From the NCBI GenBank assembly GCA_022820995.1, contig JAJEEM010000008.1:1-64000 (forward strand): a stretch of 64,000 nucleotides of DNA. The letters run 5' to 3'. Origin of the DNA: Gemmatimonadota bacterium. Lineage in GTDB: Bacteria > Gemmatimonadota > Gemmatimonadetes > Palauibacterales > Palauibacteraceae. Positions 40,957 to 52,099 of this stretch are shown here, one piece after another. The notes under the pieces are model-generated. The model was not told the DNA's origin, made no database searches, and was given only the letters and a program-made list of their open reading frames with translations. Each line of letters opens with the position of its first letter. Within the stretch, counting starts at the first letter, position 1. The position numbers and the translations under genes are program-made.

Positions 40957-41916
40957 TCAGAAGAGACTCGTTGCGATGAAGACTACCGCGACGCCGCTGA
41001 GCACCCAAATCACCCGGTCGCTGCGCTGCAGGAGGATGTGTTTGTTGAGGACGGCCCCGATCGGAGCGGCGAAAGCGTAGGTGGCGAAGAATGTCTGGAC
41101 GTAGTCGACCATCAGGGAGCCGGCATCGAAGCCTCCGGGGGCGCCGAGGCCCGCCTCGATGAGGTCGAAGACGGTGAAAATGATCGTGAACCAGGCGCCG
41201 AGTTGCAGATAGAGCTTGGCCTCGGCACGCCGGCGGCGGCGAAACAGGGCGAACAGCGCGAGCACCTGGCGGAAGGCGAGCGACACGGCCCCGCCGGGAT
41301 CGTTCGTGTAGTAGAAGAGCCGCAGGCGGTGCGCCCAGCGGTCGAACCCCCGCAGCACGGGCAGCCCTGAGAGCGCGTCCCAGCGTGTTCCCAGCAGCGT
41401 GATCGCGATGAGCGCAACCACCGCAATGATCGGCTCGTAGACGCCGGTTCCCCTCGCGAACGCGCCCATCGACCCGCCAGCCAGCATCATCACGACGCTG
41501 TCGGCCAGCAGACGGACGCGCGTCCGCCGCTTGGCGGCCCAGTACGGCTCCGGCGGGAGCGTCTCCCCCTTGGCGGGCATGAAGGCGAGCTGACGGGGCG
41601 GCTGACCCAGGAACTGCCGCCGTGCCTGGTCTTCGTTGAACTTCCGCACCATTCGCGGGATCAGAAGAACGTCCGCGACCCACCACAGCCCCGCGCCTCC
41701 GAGGGTGAGGAGCATGAGAAGGCCCGTCCCGGGACGGTCGAGATAGAAGCGATGGCCGCCGAAGACGCCCGTCACGAGCCACAGCGGATAGGCGATGACC
41801 TCGCGCTTCGGCCGGTAGCGGTACAGCTGGTCGAGCACGGCCCGGGAGAAGTCGAGGTCGCCCCTCCCGGGCACCCGCGGCGGCCCGGCGTGGAGGGGAG
41901 AGATCTCGTCGGGCAC
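40957..41916 (-). CDS. TM2 domain-containing membrane protein
   Basis: A 319-residue protein. The TM2 domain (about residues 40-95) has the hallmark GGHRFYLDRPGTGLLMLLTL and a tryptophan-containing second helix (WWVADVLLIPRMV). A later part has four or five more hydrophobic helices (LLADSVVMMLAGGSMGAF, IIAVVALIAITLLG and the C-terminal VIWVLSGVAVVF). Its GTG start overlaps the TAG of the mutase gene (TAGTG), so it is coupled to that operon, though no functional link is known. Confidence 0.7.
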   Translation of the reverse strand: MPDEISPLHAGPPRVPGRGDLDFSRAVLDQLYRYRPKREVIAYPLWLVTGVFGGHRFYLDRPGTGLLMLLTLGGAGLWWVADVLLIPRMVRKFNEDQARRQFLGQPPRQLAFMPAKGETLPPEPYWAAKRRTRVRLLADSVVMMLAGGSMGAFARGTGVYEPIIAVVALIAITLLGTRWDALSGLPVLRGFDRWAHRLRLFYYTNDPGGAVSLAFRQVLALFALFRRRRRAEAKLYLQLGAWFTIIFTVFDLIEAGLGAPGGFDAGSLMVDYVQTFFATYAFAAPIGAVLNKHILLQRSDRVIWVLSGVAVVFIATSLF

Positions 41917-43583
41917 TAGAAGGCCACGGGCTCCTTGAAGCGTCCGTACACCTTCTCGAGCACGATCCGGATCTCGCCCAGCGTCGCGTAGGCCCGTACC
42001 GCGTCGAGAAGCGGCGGCAGCAGGTTCTCATCCTCGCGCGCGGCCCGCCCCAGCGTCTCGAGTGCGCGCTCCACGGCGCCGGAATCGCGGCGCGCGCGGA
42101 GATCCGCCAGGCGCGCCTCCTGCTTCGCGGCCGCCTCCTCCCCGATCCTCAGAATCTCGATCGGGGGCTCCTCCTCATCCTCGAACCGGTTCACGCCCAC
42201 GATCGTCTGCGTCCCCTTCTCCACCTCATCCTGGAACCGGCGCGCGGAAGCCGCGATCTGCGCCTGGAAGTAGCCGGACTCGATCCCGTACACGACGCCG
42301 CCGATGTCGTCGATCTCGCGGAAGATCTCCTCGGCCTCCGCCTCGAGTTCGTCGGTGAGCGACTCGACGTAGTAGGAACCCGCGAGGGGATCGATCGTGT
42401 TGGGGACGCCGGTCTCGTAGGCGAGGATCTGCTGCGTGCGGAGGGCGATCTTCGCCGCTTCCTCCGTGGGGAGCGCGAGCGTCTCGTCCATCGCGTTCGT
42501 GTGCAGCGACTGCGTGCCGCCGAGCGCCGCCGCCATCGCCTGGTAGGCGACCCGCACGATGTTGTTGTGCGGCTGCTGCGCCGTGAGGGAGACGCCGGCC
42601 GTCTGCGCGTGCGTCCTCAGTCTCAGGCTCCGGGGATCGCGGGCCCCGTACACGTCGCGCATGTGCCGGGCCCAGATGCGGCGGCCCGCCCGAAACTTCG
42701 CGATCTCCTCGAAGAAGTCGTTGTGGACGTCCCAGAAGAAGGAGAGCCGCGGCGCGAAGCTGTCCACGTCGAGCCCGCGGTCGATGCCCCGCTCCACGTA
42801 GGTGAAGCCGTTCTTGAGCGTGTAGGCGAGTTCCTGCGCGGCGGTCGCCCCCGCCTCCCGGATGTGGTAGCCGGAGATCGAGATCGTGTTGAAGCGCGGC
42901 GCGGCGTCCGCCGACCACTCGAAGATGTCGGCGATGATCTTGAGCGCGGGCTCGGGCGGGAAGATCCACGCGTGCTGGGCCTGGTATTCCTTGAGGATGT
43001 CGTTCTGGATCGTCCCCCGGACCCGGTCGAGCGGCACGCCCTGGTTCTCCGCCGTCACGAGAAGGAAGGCGTACAGCATGAGCGCGGGCCCGTTGATCGT
43101 CATCGACACGGAGACCTTGTCGAGCGGGATCCCGTCGAAGAGCGTCTCCATGTCGGCGAGGCTCGAGATCGCGACGCCGCACTTCCCCACTTCTCCCTCG
43201 GAGCGGCGGTCGTCGGAGTCGTACCCCATGAGGGTGGGGAAGTCGAAGGCGACGGAGAGTCCGGTCTGTCCGCGCCTGAGGAGGTACTTGTAGCGCTCGT
43301 TCGTCTCGTGCGCGGTGGCGAAGCCGGAGAAGAGCCGCATCGTCCACAGCTTCGTCCGGTACATCGAATGGTACGGGCCGCGCGTGAACGGGAACTCGCC
43401 CGGCGTGCCGAGCCGGTCCAGGTATCCGCCCGGGCCGGTGTCGCCGGCGTCGAGGGGAGTGTAGAGCGGCTTGATCTCCCGCCCGGAGATGCTCCGGAAG
43501 CTGGTGTCGTCGCGCTGCGGCGCCTGGCGGAAGACCGCCTCCCAAAGCTCGAGTTGATCGCTCAGCGCGCCGTGCTTGCCCAT
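41916..43583 (-). CDS. Acyl-CoA mutase large subunit (methylmalonyl-CoA mutase family)
   Basis: A 555-residue catalytic subunit without the B12-binding domain. Conserved blocks: FTRGPYHSMYRTKLWTMR, GLSVAFDFPTLMGYDSDD, SVSMTINGPA, GTIQNDILKEYQAQHAW, SGYHIREAGATAAQE and LHTNAMDETLALP. The position of the methylmalonyl-CoA-binding Arg207 (KEFMVRNTY in the classical enzyme) is Gln here (KEYQAQHAW), as in isobutyryl-CoA mutase. The substrate may therefore lack the second carboxylate. Adenosylcobalamin must be delivered by a separate small subunit, absent from this window. meaB lies upstream in the same direction (125 bp gap). Confidence 0.85.
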   Translation of the reverse strand: MGKHGALSDQLELWEAVFRQAPQRDDTSFRSISGREIKPLYTPLDAGDTGPGGYLDRLGTPGEFPFTRGPYHSMYRTKLWTMRLFSGFATAHETNERYKYLLRRGQTGLSVAFDFPTLMGYDSDDRRSEGEVGKCGVAISSLADMETLFDGIPLDKVSVSMTINGPALMLYAFLLVTAENQGVPLDRVRGTIQNDILKEYQAQHAWIFPPEPALKIIADIFEWSADAAPRFNTISISGYHIREAGATAAQELAYTLKNGFTYVERGIDRGLDVDSFAPRLSFFWDVHNDFFEEIAKFRAGRRIWARHMRDVYGARDPRSLRLRTHAQTAGVSLTAQQPHNNIVRVAYQAMAAALGGTQSLHTNAMDETLALPTEEAAKIALRTQQILAYETGVPNTIDPLAGSYYVESLTDELEAEAEEIFREIDDIGGVVYGIESGYFQAQIAASARRFQDEVEKGTQTIVGVNRFEDEEEPPIEILRIGEEAAAKQEARLADLRARRDSGAVERALETLGRAAREDENLLPPLLDAVRAYATLGEIRIVLEKVYGRFKEPVAF

Positions 43584-43667
43584 GCCCCGTCCTGTATCGT
43601 CCCGCTCATCAGTGCCCTGCCTGTGCTCCGCCCAGCCTGCCCGTTCCCGCTCTCAAGGTAGGGGAAG

Positions 43668-43685
43668 GACGTTCCCGCGGGAACG
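43668..43685. promoter_or_regulatory. 18-bp perfect palindrome between meaB and mutase
   Basis: ACGTTCCCGCGGGAACGT is a perfect 18-bp palindrome in the 125-bp gap between meaB and the mutase gene. The same 18 bases recur at 56357-56374. It could be a dimeric regulator site or a conserved hairpin; no regulator is identified. Confidence 0.45.
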
Positions 43686-43708
43686 TGTTCGGGGACGGGG
43701 GCTCGTCG

Positions 43709-44710
43709 TCAGGTTCCCCTGAGCGTCTCCCTGAACTCCTCGTACAGCCGGCGCGCGATCGCGTAGGGGGAAGCCCCGGAATCCAGCGTGTCGGGGGAGG
43801 CTCGGCGCCAGATCCGCTGCGCATCGCGGCCCGTGCGGCGGAGGAGCGCGTCGTGTGCCCTGCGGAGGCGGGCGGTCCGGCGGTGGGCCTCGAGCTTTCC
43901 CGTCGACCGGAGCCAGTCGAAGTGCCGGTCCAGGTGCGCGGCGAACTCCTCGATCCCCCGGGCCTCCGAGGCGACCGTCTGCATGATCGGCATGCGCCAG
44001 ACGTCGTCGGCCTCGCCGCCCGCGGCGCCGCCCGCCCCGGACGCGGGGCGGTTCGCGAAGCGGATCGACATGATGATCGCGATCTCCTTCTCCAGCCGGT
44101 CCGCGCCGGGCCGGTCCGACTTGTTGATGACGAAGAGGTCCGCCACCTCCATGAGCCCGGCCTTCATCGCCTGTACGCCATCTCCCGATTCCGGGACGAG
44201 GACGACGGCGGTCGTGTCGGCGGAGACGGCGATGTCGAGTTCCGCCTGGCCCACGCCGAGCGTCTCCAGGATCACGCGGTCGTAGCCGGCGGCGTCCATG
44301 AGGTCGGCGGCTTCCCGCGTCGAGGTCGCGAGGCCGCCGAGGGATCCGCGACTCGCCATCGAGCGGATGAAGACGCCGGGCTCGGTCGAGAGTTCGCCCA
44401 TCCGGATGCGGTCGCCGAGCAGGGCCCCGCCCGTGAACGGACTCGTCGGGTCCACGGCGACGATCCCGACCTTGAGTGACTGGTTGAGGTAATGCCGCGT
44501 AAGTGCCGCTGTAAGCGTCGACTTGCCGGCGCCGGGCGGCCCCGTGATGCCGATGCGCCGCGCGCGTCCGGTGCGCCCGTCCAGCCGCTCGAGAAGCGCC
44601 TCGAATCCGTCGCTCTCGTTCTCGACGTGCGAGATCCCCCGGGCCAGCGCCAGCGGCTCGCCGCCCGCGATGCGCCCGGCGAGCCGCTCCGGATCGAACG
44701 CCGCCCTCAC
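43709..44710 (-). CDS. meaB: Methylmalonyl-CoA-mutase-associated GTPase MeaB
   Basis: A 333-residue G3E-type GTPase. GITGPPGAGKSTLTAALTRH is the P-loop, VGIVAVDPTSPFTGGALLGD the switch region, VILETLGVGQAELDIA holds the base-sensing acidic residue, and VINKSDRPGADRL is the NKxD motif. MeaB chaperones B12 delivery and protects the mutase from inactivation. It lies between mgtE and the mutase gene on the same strand and its partner is the gene just downstream, so MeaB-mutase pairing is clear from context and family knowledge. Confidence 0.93.
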   Translation of the reverse strand: MRAAFDPERLAGRIAGGEPLALARGISHVENESDGFEALLERLDGRTGRARRIGITGPPGAGKSTLTAALTRHYLNQSLKVGIVAVDPTSPFTGGALLGDRIRMGELSTEPGVFIRSMASRGSLGGLATSTREAADLMDAAGYDRVILETLGVGQAELDIAVSADTTAVVLVPESGDGVQAMKAGLMEVADLFVINKSDRPGADRLEKEIAIIMSIRFANRPASGAGGAAGGEADDVWRMPIMQTVASEARGIEEFAAHLDRHFDWLRSTGKLEAHRRTARLRRAHDALLRRTGRDAQRIWRRASPDTLDSGASPYAIARRLYEEFRETLRGT

Positions 44711-44743
44711 TCCGCGTCCCCCGCCCTCACAGGTCCCCCGCCC

Positions 44744-46105
44744 TCACAGGAGGAACCGGGTCGCGAGCGCCAGCAGCAGGACGAACCCGATCAGGTCCGT
44801 GAAGGTCGTGACGAAGACCGACGAGGCGACCGCGGGGTCCGCGCCGAAGCGCTCGAGCAGGATCGGGAAGAACGCACCCAGCGCCGAGGCCACGGCGAGG
44901 TTCGCCCACGTGGCGATCATCACGACGAGTCCGAAGATGGCCCCGGTATCCGGGAGCAGCAGCGAGACGAGCGCCACGAGCAGCCCGATCGCGACCCCGT
45001 TCACCAGGCCCACGACGAGCTCCTTGACGACGGCGGACCAGCGCTCTCCCGGCAGTTCGTCGGCGAGCGCGATGCGGCGGATCGTGACCGCCAGCGCCTG
45101 CGTTCCCGCGTTCCCGCCCAGTCCCGCGATCACCGGCATCACGGCCGCGAGGATGGCGAGCTGTTCGATCGTCCCCCGATACAGCCACACGGCCACCGCC
45201 GCGACCGCCAGGGTGAGCGCGTTCACCGCGAGCCACGGCAGCCGGCTCCGGATCGCGCCGAGCGTGGTTCCGCGCAGCTGCTCCTCGTCCGACACCGCGG
45301 CGAAGCGCAGGATGTCCTCGGTGACCTCCGCCTCGACGACATCGATGACGTCGTCGAAGGTGATCTGTCCCACCAGCCGGCCGTCGTCGTCGACGACCCC
45401 GATCGCGGCGAGGTTGTAGCGGGACAGGATCCTCCCCACCTCCTCCTGGTCGAGGTCCACGGACACCACGGCCGGGGGCTCCTCGAGCAGGTCGGAGATG
45501 CGCGTGTCCGGCGCCGCGAGCACGAGGTCCCGCAGCGTGACGACGCCGCGCAGCCGCCCCCGCCGCCCGACGACGAACACGGTATAGATGTCCTCGGTCT
45601 CCTCCGCCTGCGCCCGCAGCTCCTCGATCGCCGCAGCCGCCGTCGCCGCCGAGTCCACCGCGCACAGTTCGCGGGTCATGATCCCGCCCGCGGACTCCTC
45701 CGGGTACTCGAGCAGTTGCCGGATCTCCTGCTCTTCCTCGTCCGGCATCGACTCGAAGACGCGGGCCTGTTCCTCCGGGTCGAGTTCGCCGATGAGGTCG
45801 GCCGCGTCGTCGTCCGCGAGTTCCTCGACGATCTCGGCGATCCGCTCCGGCTCCATGCTCGCGAGCAGTTCGCCGGGCCTCTCCTCCTCCTCCATCTCGG
45901 CGAGGGCGTCCGAGGCGAGGGCGGCCGGGATGAGTTCGAGGAGGGCCATGCGTTCGGCCTCCTCGACGTGCTCGAGTACGTCCGCCATGTCGCTTGGATG
46001 CAGCGGTTCCACGAACGCGAAGAGCGCGTCCATATCGCCCGCCTCGAGGCGGACGCGGATCTCCTGGATCAGGAGCCGGCGCTGCTCTTCCGGATTCTCG
46101 TGCAT
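44744..46105 (-). CDS. mgtE: MgtE magnesium transporter
   Basis: A 453-residue protein: MgtE N domain (about residues 5-130, HPSDMADVLEHVEEAERM), a CBS pair (about 135-255, ESAGGIMTRELCAVDS and VGQITFDDVIDVVE) and five membrane helices at the C-terminus (RLPWLAVNALTLAVAAVAVW; PVIAGLGGNAGTQALA, a signature of the pore; FVTTFTDLIGFVLLLALA). Mg2+ binding to the N and CBS domains closes the pore. It is in the minus-strand run between ybeY and meaB. Confidence 0.93.
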   Translation of the reverse strand: MHENPEEQRRLLIQEIRVRLEAGDMDALFAFVEPLHPSDMADVLEHVEEAERMALLELIPAALASDALAEMEEEERPGELLASMEPERIAEIVEELADDDAADLIGELDPEEQARVFESMPDEEEQEIRQLLEYPEESAGGIMTRELCAVDSAATAAAAIEELRAQAEETEDIYTVFVVGRRGRLRGVVTLRDLVLAAPDTRISDLLEEPPAVVSVDLDQEEVGRILSRYNLAAIGVVDDDGRLVGQITFDDVIDVVEAEVTEDILRFAAVSDEEQLRGTTLGAIRSRLPWLAVNALTLAVAAVAVWLYRGTIEQLAILAAVMPVIAGLGGNAGTQALAVTIRRIALADELPGERWSAVVKELVVGLVNGVAIGLLVALVSLLLPDTGAIFGLVVMIATWANLAVASALGAFFPILLERFGADPAVASSVFVTTFTDLIGFVLLLALATRFLL

Positions 46106-46184
46106 GCGCGCTCGGAAGCCGGCCCGCGGAGGCGGGCGGTTCGTGGATCAGGGCCTTCGGGAAGACCTCGGAAGACGGGGAATG

Positions 46185-46697
46185 CTACGCGCGGCCGCGG
46201 AAGTCGGCCAGCAGCCGCGCCAGCAGCCGTTCCTGGAGTTCGAACATCGGAGAGGCATAGCGCGCCTCGCCTTCCGGATGGTCGTGTCCGAGCAGATGAA
46301 GGATGCCGTGGATGACGAGGCGCAGGATCTCCGCGGCCGGATCGAGTCCCAGTTCGCGCGCCGATGCCTCGGCGGCGTCCGGGGAGATGTAGATGTCGCC
46401 GACGAGCGGATCCTCGCCGAGCCCGAACGCGAGCACGTCCGTGAGGTCATCGACCCCGTGGTAGTCCCGGTTCAGGGCCCGCATGGATTCCGCCGTGAGG
46501 AAGGTGACGGAAAGCTCGGCGCCCTCGCCCGCGGTGTCGCCTGCGGTGTCGCCCGTGCCGGCCTCCGCAGTGTGCCCCGCCTGCCCCGCTCCGAGGGCCG
46601 CCAGCGCGGCCGCCTTCACTTCCGCCTCGGAGGGACCGCGCCAATTCTCGCCGTGGGGGAAGTCGATGCGGATCGCGGGCGGCACGGGGTCGGTCAA
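46185..46697 (-). CDS. ybeY: Endoribonuclease YbeY (rRNA maturation)
   Basis: A 170-residue protein. HGILHLLGHDHPEGE is the zinc-binding H3 motif of YbeY and RDYHGVDDLTDVLAFGLGE the conserved region before it. YbeY matures the 3' end of 16S rRNA and takes part in ribosome quality control. The start is taken as TTG 46697, overlapping the pgpH stop (TTGA), the same arrangement as the pgpH start; a GTG at 46685 is the alternative. An Ala/Gly/Glu insertion (about residues 45-65; TAEAGTGDTAGDTAGEG) is an unusual low-complexity loop. Confidence 0.88.
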   Translation of the reverse strand: MTDPVPPAIRIDFPHGENWRGPSEAEVKAAALAALGAGQAGHTAEAGTGDTAGDTAGEGAELSVTFLTAESMRALNRDYHGVDDLTDVLAFGLGEDPLVGDIYISPDAAEASARELGLDPAAEILRLVIHGILHLLGHDHPEGEARYASPMFELQERLLARLLADFRGRA

Positions 46698-49179
46698 TCC
46701 GTCCGCCCGCTGGCGACTCCTTCCGGCTCCGCGGCCGGCTCCGGGACCGAATCGGGGAGCGAATCCAGGGCGGGGATCGGGCCGGTGTCGCCCTGCGCGG
46801 CCTGCTCGAGGTCGATCGGCGCCGACGCGCCCTCCGCCCCCGCGGTCGCCGCCTCCTCCACGTCGCTCGTCTCCGGCCCCTCGCCGGCCGGGGTCTCGCC
46901 CGCACCGCCGGAAGCTTCGCCGGGCGCCGCCGGCTGCGGATAGTCGATGCGGTGGTGATAGAGCCCCGTGAGGACGTGCGCGAACTCCCGCTTGACGATG
47001 CGGAGGTCGCGGTACGTGAGCGGGCAGTCGTCGAGTTCGCCGTAGTCGATCCGGTCCTGCACGAGGCGGTCGATCAGGGCCCGGATGCGCTCGGGACTCG
47101 GGTTCGAGAGGACGCGCGACGCCGCTTCCACCGCATCCGCCAGCATCGCCACGCCCGTTTCCCTGCTCTGCGGCTTCGGGCCGGGATAGGCGAAGTCGCT
47201 CGGGTCCACCTCCGCGACGCCTTCCCGGGCGCGCGCCTTCTCGAGGAAGTAGCGAATGAGCTGCGTCCCGTGGTGCTCGCGAATGAAGTCCTTCACGACC
47301 TCGGGCAGACGCGCTTCCTCCGCCATGACGAGCCCGTGGCGCACGTGGTCGCGGAGGATCTCGGCGCTCTGCCACGGCGTGAGACGGTCGTGCGGGTTGA
47401 GCCCCCGCGGCTGGTTCTCGATGAAATACTGCGGACGCTCAAGCTTCCCGATGTCGTGATAGTAGACCCCGACGCGGCCCTGCAGGGAGTCGGCACCGAT
47501 CGCCTCGCAGGCGGCCTCGACGAGGTTCGCCACGTTGATCGAGTGGGCGTACGTGCCGGGCGCCTCGCGCGCCAGCCGCCTCAGCAGCGGCCGGTTCATG
47601 TCGGAGAGTTCGAGCAGCGACGCCTCCGTCGTCCGTCCCGTGAAGGCCTCGAGCAGCGGGAGGCCGATGCCGACGCCGAGTCCCGTGCACACGGTGGCGT
47701 TGAGGAATCCGAGCGCCGCGGTCGTTCCCATCTCGCCCAGCGCGTAGTGGCCCGTGAGGACGAGCAGGAGGCCGGCCCCCACGTACGCGGCGGTGATCAG
47801 CGCGACCAGAACCCAGCTCTGCGAGCGCGTGCGGATCGTGTGCACCGCGAAGGCCGCCGTGACCCCGCCCGCCACGGTGACCATGGGGGCCGCGAGTCCC
47901 GAGAAATACGGCTGGCCCATAAGGATCCCGGCGATCGTCGAGACGACGACGAGGCCCAGAAGGCTGTCGAACAGCGCGGCGGCGAGGAAGCCGGCCAGCG
48001 CGATCGGCACGAGCGCGGGCGAGCCCTGCGCGGCGGCCACGGCGCCGGCCGACGCCATCACGATTACGACGAGCCCGAGCAACACGGAGAAGCTGGGGAG
48101 ATCCTCGTAGACGTCGCGGCGGAAGCGGAAGGTCGCGAAGACGAGGATTCCGAGCATGCTCACGACGAGCAGGACCATGCCCAGGTTGCGGAGGAAGTCC
48201 GATGTCGTGCGCGTCCCCCCCCGTTCCAGGATCTGGGCCTGGTAGGCGAGGAGTCGGCGGTATTCCTCCTCCGTCACCACCGTGTTCTCGGTGATGATGC
48301 GCTCTCCCTCGAGCACGAAGCCCTCGACCTGGGGGATCGCGGCCCGGGCCTGTTCCCGCGCCTGCCGCGTCGCGTCCTGGTCGATGCGCAGCGTCGGCTG
48401 CGCCATGAGGAGGAGTTGCTGGAAGAGCGCCGCGCCCCCGGGCGGCAGCCGGTCCCCCACCCCCTCCCGGGCGGCCCGCGTGAAGTCGTCGAGCCGGACG
48501 AGATCCGCGACGGCCCGCACGCGGTCGTCGCCGGAGGCTCCCTCGCGCGCGACGACGTTCGCGGCGCTGATGTCCTCGAGTTCGCTCCCGCGGATCACGC
48601 CCTCGCGCAGCCCCTCGAAGGCCGTCGCCAGTTCGTCGCCCAACTCGGAGCGCGACGCCTCATCGAGGAGATAGTCGATCTGGAGCGAGTCGATCACCGC
48701 TTCGGCCGAGAGGTCGATCCCGATCCCGGCCGCGACCCGCCGGACCTCGTCCCGGACGACCACGGCGCCGACGGCGGCCGGATCGGCGGCGCCGGCCGGA
48801 TCGGCGGCGGCCGGGATGACGGAATCGAGCCGTGCGAAGAAGGCGTTCACGCGCTCGATGCTGCTGTCCGCGCGGGCGGGCTCGAAGCGCAGCCTCGGCG
48901 TCACGCCGGCCTCGGCCTCGTCCTGCTCCTCCGCGAGGCGGTCCGGGTCCTTGGGCACGTCGAAATCGAAGTCGGCGTTGATCGTCTGCCGGGCGACGCT
49001 GCCGGGGTCGATGCCGTCGAATCCGCTCGGCGTGAGTTGCGGGAACATCAGGGGGACGGCGAGGGCGATGGCGCCGACCATCGCCGCCCGGAATCCGTGG
49101 TGGACCCACGCGTCCCGGCGGCCGCCGGCCGGCGGCCGGTTCACGGGACGCAGGTAGTCTCGGACGCGACCGAAGAAAC

Positions 49180-49183
<4 letters not shown>
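46694..49183 (-). CDS. PgpH-type 7TM-HD phosphodiesterase (c-di-AMP)
   Basis: An 829-residue protein: a membrane anchor, an external 7TMR-HDED domain, seven membrane helices (about residues 340-510) and a cytosolic HD domain with YAHSINVANLVEAACEAIG and YYHDIGKLERPQYF, the metal-binding HD pair. This is the layout of PgpH/YqfF, which hydrolyses c-di-AMP. The C-terminus carries a Glu/Ala-rich low-complexity tail of ~70 residues. It starts with TTG 49183, overlapping the phoH stop (TTGA), and ends overlapping ybeY. The order phoH-pgpH-ybeY is conserved in many bacteria. Confidence 0.9.
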
Positions 49184-50147
<964 letters not shown>

Positions 50148-50151
<4 letters not shown>

Positions 50152-51929
50152 GTTCCGCTCCTTCCGGTCCCTCCCGTCACCGAGATCCCGAGCTCCTCGA
50201 GTTCCGCCGGGGTCACGGACGATGGCGAGCGCTCGAGCAGGCCCCGGGCCGCGGCGGTCTTCGGGAACGCGATGACGTCGCGGATCGACGCGCAGCCGAC
50301 CATCTCGGCCACCACGCGGTCCATGCCGACCGCGAACCCTCCGTGCGGCGGGACGCCGTAGCGGAACGCCTCGAGCAGGAAGCCGAAGCGCGCCTCGACC
50401 TCCTCGGGCGTGAGCCCCGTCGCCTCGAGGATGACGCGCTGAACCTCGGGGAGGTGACAGCGGATGCTGCCACTGGCGAACTCGATCCCGTTGTAGACGA
50501 TGTCGTACGCGACCGCGTTCACGGAGAGCGGATCTTCGCGCAGACGCTCGGGGTCGGGGTCCGCCGGCATCGTGAAGGCGTGCTGGGCCGGCACGGGGAG
50601 GCCGGTGTCGGGATCCGCGTGGTAGAGGGGAAACTCCGTGATCCAGAGCCACGCTTCCCCGTCCTCGTCCACGGCGCCGAGTTCCCGGGCCGCCGCGCGC
50701 CGCAGCCGGTCGAGGGCCGGCGAACTCTCCGCGTCGAGGCCGGCGACGAAGAAGACGAGATCGCCCTCCCCCACCCCGAACTCCGCTTCGAGCATGCCCG
50801 CGACCTCCTCGCCGACGACCTTCGCGGGCGGACCGGACCAGCCGTCCGCGGTGCGCTTCAGCCACAGGGCGCCCTTCGCGCCGGCCTCCTGCGCGAGCTT
50901 GTCGTAGCGGGCGATCCGCGATCGCGAGAGCGCCGCGCCGCCCGGCAGGACGAGCCCCCGGACGCGTCCGCCGGCGCGCGCGGCGCCGTCGAAGATGCCG
51001 AAGCCGATGCCGGTGAGCGCGTCCGTGAAGTCCCGGATCTCCCACGGGATGCGGAGGTCCGGCTTGTCCGTGCCGTAGCGCTCCATCGCCTCGGCGTGGG
51101 GCAGGCGCCTGAAGGGCACGGAGAGGTCCCGCTCGAGCCCGTCCCGCCAGATGCGCGCGAACATCTTCTCCGCGGCGCGGAAGACATCGTCCTGCTCGAC
51201 GAACGCCATCTCCACGTCGATCTGCGTGAACTCGGGCTGGCGGTCCGCCCGCAGGTCCTCGTCCCGGAGACACTTCGCGATCTGGAAGTACCGGTCGAAG
51301 CCGCCGCACATCAGGAGCTGCTTGTAGAGCTGGGGCGACTGCGGAAGAGCGAAGAATTGGCCCTGGTGCACCCGGCTGGGGACGAGATAGTCCCGCGCCC
51401 CCTCCGGCGTCTGCCGCGTGAGGAGCGGAGTCTCGATCTCGACGAATCCCTGTTCGGTGAGCGAGGCGCGCACCGCGTTCGTCGCCACGTGCCGGAGCCT
51501 CAGGTTGCGCTGCATCCCGGGGCGGCGCAGGTCGAGGATCCGGTGGCGGAGGCGAAGCTCCTCCGAAGGCAGCTCTTCGTCCGGAGGCTGATAGACGAGG
51601 ATCGGGAGCGGGTCGGAGACGGAGACCCGCCGCAGACTCGACACGCGGACCTCGATCTCGCCCGTGAGCATGTCCGGGTTGGGCTCGGGCCGAAGCGCGA
51701 CGACGCCCGTCGCCTGCACGACATCCTCGGGGTTCAGTTCCGCCACGAGCTCGAGGCCGGCGGCGTCCGACCACTCCGGACCGAAGGACAACTGGAGCAG
51801 CCCGGTCCGGTCGCGCAGGTCGACGAAGAAGAGTCCTCCGAGGTCGCGGCGGCGGTGTACCCACCCGATGACGCGGACTTCGCGTCCGGACCACGAGGCC
51901 TCGACCTGCCCGCAGCCGGCGTCGCGCAA
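50148..51929 (-). CDS. aspS: Aspartyl-tRNA synthetase
   Basis: A 593-residue class II synthetase: OB-fold anticodon domain with VIGWVHRRRDLGGLFFVDLR, catalytic motif 2 with FDRYFQIAKCLRDEDLRADR and QPEFTQIDVEM, a GAD insertion domain with GLVLPGG and DLVFFVAG, and motif 3 at VAEMVGCASIRDVIAFPKT and GFAVGMDRVVAE. TTG 51929 gives the family's usual length and N-terminus (RDAGCGQVEASW); the next upstream ATG (52115) would overlap the divergent rlmN gene. Whether it is discriminating or also makes Asp-tRNA(Asn) was not determined. It heads the run to phoH, pgpH and ybeY. Confidence 0.93.
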
Positions 51930-52009
51930 GGCGGTCTCGAGGGAGGCCGGCTCACGCCGTTCGGTCGGTAGCGATAGTTTGGTCAGGAGAACTCGCGGCG
52001 TAAGGGAAT

Positions 52010-52045
52010 CGGCTCGGAATCGGTTCTGAACCGGTTCTGAGAAGT
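52010..52045. promoter_or_regulatory. Repeat-rich aspS/rlmN divergent promoter region
   Basis: CGGTTCTGAACCGGTTCTGA contains a perfect dyad (CGGTTC-T-GAACCG), an overlapping GAACCGGTTC palindrome and a direct GGTTCTGA repeat, in the gap between the divergent aspS and rlmN genes. It may be an operator or part of the aspS leader. No clear -10/-35 pair was found. Confidence 0.35.
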
Positions 52046-52099
52046 GCGGAACGCCGTGGAAGATAGCCGATTTTCGGCAGCGCCAGCAAGAAGCGGGGG

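Noticed and set aside
44727-45665. 312-codon frame inside mgtE
   Set aside because: Out-of-frame shadow on the same strand as the full-length transporter gene.
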